DNA from: Triops longicaudatus
Taxonomy: Eukaryota; Arthropoda; Branchiopoda; Notostraca; Triopsidae
Reading direction: 5' to 3'
Assembly: GCA_022885665.1 (NCBI GenBank)
Contig: JAGQDJ010000278.1
Coordinates: forward strand, 310,001-374,000
Length of the DNA: 64,000 bases
The notes below the pieces were generated by a model. That model did no database searches. It saw only the letters and a program-made list of their open reading frames with translations, and was not told where the DNA came from. Shown piece by piece: positions 60,901-64,000 of this stretch (position 1 is its first letter; each line of letters starts with the position of its first letter). The position numbers were made by a program, and so were the translations under genes.

Positions 60901-62893
60901 ACACATGATAGGCCAATGGCACTGCTAGGGAATTGCAAAAACGCTCTGAGCAATTGGAACGCATTAACGCCGACTTGAAATCCAAGTTGGATGAAGTCTC
61001 TGCCTTGTACGAACAAGGACAGCGTGACTTGCGCAACAAGGTGTCCGAATTGCAACGTGTATCCCACGAATTGGACAAAACTAAGGAGCAAAAAGATCAA
61101 CTGACCAGGGAAAACAAGAAATTAGGCGGTGAGAAATAACAGATTAAAATAATAATTTTGTGCAAAGAATTAAGTGTCGTGTGATTTAGACGACAATCAC
61201 GATCTGAAAAACCAGTTGGCGGAATTGAACCGTAAATACCACGAACTCGAGATTGAAGTTCGTCGTTTGGAGAACGAGCGCGAGGAACTCAGCGCTGCTT
61301 ACAAAGAAGCTGAAGCCGTAAGTAGACACACTCGTAATAATGAACCCACCCCACTTCACGTTTAATTATAGGGACGCAAAGCGGAAGAGGGACGCGCTCA
61401 GCGCTTGTCTGCCGAATTGGCTCAAGTTAAACACGAATTTGAGCGTCGTATCTTGGAGAAGGACGAAGAGATCGAATCTATTCGGTATGTCATGCTTTAC
61501 GTTTTGAATGCGAAACAATAATTGAACCTTTTTGTTTTAATGATTAGCAAACAATTGTCCGTTGAAATCGAATCACTCAACCAACGTTTGGTTGATGCCG
61601 AGGCCAAGTTGAAGACTGAAGTTACTCGCATTCGCAAGAAGATGCAGATCACCATCACTGAACTGGAAATGTCTTTGGATGTCGCTAACAAGAACAACAT
61701 TCAGCTCCAACAAACCATCAAGAAACAATCTCTGCAACTCACTGAATTGCAGACTTTGTACGAAGAATCTCAACGACAATTGCAAGTCACCTTGGATCAA
61801 TACGGTATTACCCAACGCAAATTGCAGGCCTTGCAGGCTGAGTTGGATGAAGTGCGCAGCAATCTGGAAGCCGTAAGTGTTTCGAATCAAACAAAATTGT
61901 CAGCAATTGAATTGTTTTCTTATTGTCTTGCGTAGGCTCTCCGCGGTAAACGCGCCGCTGAACAGTCTGCTGAGGAATTGTCCAGCCGTGTTAATGAGCT
62001 GACCACCTTGACTGTTAACTTGACTTCCTTCAAAGCCAAGTTGGAACAAGAATACGCTGCTCTTTCTGCTGATCTTGACGAAGCCGCTAAGGAACTTAAG
62101 GTTAGACAGCGTGATTAGTAATGTAGTCAGGATTGACTTTAACCTCATGTGACTACAGATGGCTGATGACCGCGCCCAGAAATCGCAATCCGAACTCAAA
62201 CACACCTTGGACATCTTGCATGAAGAGCAAGAACGTGTTATTAAGATCGAATCCATCAAGAAGGCTTTGGAAGTTGAAGTCAAGAACTTGACCATCCGCT
62301 TGGAAGAAGTCGAATCGAGCGTTTTGGTCAACTCTAAACGCATTGTTTCCAAACTGGAAGCCAGGGTAATAAATATATTCTAATACATTCATTAGAAACT
62401 GTGATAATAAAATATGAATCGACAGGTACGCGACATCGAATTGGAATTGGACGAAGAACGCAGACGTCACGCTGAAACCACCAAAATCTTGCGCAAGAAG
62501 GAACGCACCATTAAAGAAATCCAAATCCAATGTGATGAAGACCATAAGAACGCAACTTTGTTGCAAGAGACCGTGGATAAACTTAACGAGAAAGTCAAGG
62601 TTTACAAACGACAGCTTCAGGAAACAGTATGTCTTTAAAAAAAAAAACTCAAGGCTTTGTAGCCATTAACACCTTCCGTTTTGTAGGAGGGCTTGTCTCA
62701 GCAGAACTTGACTCGTGTCCGCCGTTTCCAGCGCGAGTTGGAAGCTGCTGAAGATCGTGCTGAATCGGCAGAGTCCAACCTCTCTTTCGTACGCGCCAAA
62801 CACCGTACCTTCGTGACCGCCCTTCCCCAGGGATCTGCCACTTCCAACGTATACGTGGTTGAGGAACACAAACACTACACCGAAAATTATTAG
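57987..62893 (+). CDS. Prm: Paramyosin
   Basis: Sixteen coding exons: 57987..58112, 58198..58254, 59233..59319, 59389..59555, 60004..60082, 60146..60265, 60326..60451, 60509..60838, 60912..61128, 61190..61317, 61372..61484, 61548..61872, 61936..62100, 62159..62365, 62426..62626, 62687..62893; total 884 residues, the normal paramyosin length. Paramyosin forms the core of invertebrate thick filaments. Seen: a short Ser/Thr/Lys-rich non-helical head (MSGTVSKSTTKKSTYVYRST), then RLEDKIRLL and a continuous heptad coiled coil with RIEREKADLSVQVIQLTERL, LEKQKSRLQSEVEVLI, NEREELSAAYKEAE and EGLSQQNLTRVRRFQREL, and a non-helical tail ending HYTENY. Codon use is GC-richer and more biased than in neighbouring genes, as expected of abundant muscle mRNA. 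Reading phase is consistent through every junction. No miniparamyosin-type internal first exon was recognised. Confidence 0.97.
58255..59232 (+). other. Paramyosin intron 2 (978 bp)
   Basis: The longest intron of the gene, with GTGAGT donor and TTATTAG acceptor. It holds a cluster of muscle-type transcription factor motifs, listed separately, and no coding sequence. Confidence 0.8.
58798..58846 (+). promoter_or_regulatory. Candidate intronic muscle enhancer: two E-boxes and a MEF2 site
   Basis: CAGCTG at 58798-58803 and 58810-58815, then CTATAAATAG at 58837-58846, a perfect match to the MEF2 consensus CTA(A/T)4TAG. Paired E-boxes next to MEF2 sites are a known arrangement in muscle enhancers, including those of Drosophila thick-filament genes. 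Activity is inferred from motifs only. Confidence 0.55.
59556..60003 (+). other. Paramyosin intron 4 with poly-C tract
   Basis: A 448-bp intron containing a 14-nt C run at 59900-59913; nothing else recognised. Confidence 0.75.
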
Positions 62894-64000
62894 AGAAGCA
62901 AAATGGACTGAGGACAAATTTGGCTGCAAATCAGATTTTACATAGGGGTAACTAAGCACAACAACAAATTCAGAACGCGTTTCGTGCTATTGAAGGGACT
63001 TGTGTTTTCTTTGCAGGTTACATTTTAAGCAAGTGGGCGTTTTTTTTCTTCATATGCATTTATTTCCTAACAATCTTCGGCCTTTCTTCTGTGAATCCTG
63101 ACAGTAAGTGCCATTACGCGAGTGCCTTGACGACTTCGATGACAAGCTGCCATGATTATGTGGGCATATACCGTTGGCGTGTGTTGCATATTAACCCTTT
63201 ACCTCAAGCTTGTAACGTTGATGGAATTCCCTTCTATACCCGATAGCCATATATTTAGATTATTTCTTGTAATTTGTTGTCAGAACCCATCAAAGGAATA
63301 TTTTTCCGGCTTCCCGATTGAAAATGTGTTGTACAAAGCCCACGTATTCTTCAAAAGAAAGACTTGTCTAAGAAGACGTTATTGTTTGCGAACGAATTGG
63401 GAGTCAATACACAGCAATGCCCACCTAAATTGCTTGTATGGAACGCCACTGCATACCCCTTTTTCTTATGGGCAAATTACGTGGGACATTTCTGACGCCG
63501 AAGTGGGAAATTAATGTTACATATTCCTGAACTTGCTAGGAAGTAAAAAGCGTCATAGTTCCGAGCAGTTACGTGCGACAAACCTTCGAACAAAGACTTA
63601 GAATTATTTTCGGTGAAAAAGATTTAAGACCAAAAATGCCATTATATTTTCATTGTTCTCGTTTTGTTTGCAGAGCACAGCAAATTATCACTGTAACGTA
63701 CATACACGGGGGGGGGGGGGGGGGNGGCGGAAAATTTGTCCTAGCCGATTTTACTAGTCTAGCCGTCACGTAGTCTAATAGCCAGTATTGGAATACTAGT
63801 AATACTTTTCATTTCGCTAGGGAATGTAGACTTGTACACAACAGCCTATTGCTCTTTGCTACCTGTGTGTGTCATATCGATATTCTAGTGTATATACATA
63901 GACTTCCCTCTTATCCGTCAAGTACGAGAATGGTCCCTATATTGGACAACCGAAAAACCGCATAATACGAAAACCCTTCCGAAGACAGCGGTCAGTGCAT
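62894..64000. other. Paramyosin 3' flank with poly-G tract and an undetermined base
   Basis: No canonical AATAAA was found in the first 600 nt after the stop. A 17-nt G run (63708-63724) is followed by an N at 63725, then more G. The last 100 nt contain CCCTCTTATCC (63906-63916), also found in QNG1 intron 4, and may be the start of a pogo-like element cut by the window edge. Confidence 0.5.
63708..63730 (+). repeat. Poly-G tract with ambiguous base
   Basis: Seventeen G, one N at 63725, then GGCGG. The N suggests sequencing or assembly trouble in the homopolymer. Confidence 0.9.

Noticed and set aside
63898..64000. Possible further pogo-like element at the right window edge
   Set aside because: Only one end could be present and the match is a shared 11-mer plus general resemblance; mentioned in the flank entry but not called.

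Overview
The window is eukaryotic nuclear DNA from an arthropod. It has AT-rich intergenic DNA, GT-AG introns that are mostly 45-75 nt, TATA-box promoters, interstitial TTAGG motifs, and a DM4/DM12-family gene, a family I know only from arthropods. Together with the small Tyr/Ala/Pro-rich secreted proteins and a paramyosin gene this points to a pancrustacean; compact introns would fit a branchiopod such as Daphnia. The species assignment is inference only. Gene models were built by hand from the six frames, splice signals, reading phase and known family sequences; every phase at every junction listed was checked.

Layout. 0-6.4 kb: three minus-strand genes for short secreted Tyr-rich proteins, each with a five-codon first exon and a TATA box. 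The first is cut by the window edge and is nearly identical to the second. 6.4-11.4 kb: no gene seen. 11.6-12.5 kb: GILT-like thiol reductase (+). 15.0-15.6 kb: magnesium-dependent phosphatase 1 (-). 16.3-17.1 kb: BAG2 co-chaperone (-). 18.2-19.3 kb: DM4/DM12 gene (-) with two candidate alternative first exons. 21.0-24.3 kb: queuosine-salvage nucleosidase QNG1 (-), with a 2.1-kb intron holding transposon-like debris. 24.8-27.2 kb: BMP type I receptor of the ACVR1/Saxophone class (+), head-to-head with QNG1. 27.2-47.2 kb: a 20-kb stretch with no recognisable coding sequence, containing a pogo-like repeat candidate, poly-T tracts and TTAGG motifs. 47.2-49.3 kb and 51.1-52.1 kb: tandem neuronal calcium sensor genes, NCS-2-like and neurocalcin (+). 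54.4-55.3 kb: a decayed Tc1/mariner-type element. 57.6-62.9 kb: paramyosin (+), 16 coding exons, with a TATA box and an intronic cluster of muscle-type sites. 62.9-64 kb: 3' flank with a poly-G tract and one undetermined base.

The genes do not form a pathway; this is an ordinary animal chromosome segment with unrelated neighbours. The only functional groupings are the tandem secreted-protein genes and the tandem calcium sensor pair. I found no bacterial operon, CRISPR array, tRNA, rRNA or viral gene. I did not find a clearly new biological system; the most interesting items are the recent secreted-protein duplication, the paired first exons of the DM4/DM12 gene, the mariner-like remnant, the paramyosin intronic muscle-site cluster and the membrane-anchored GILT.
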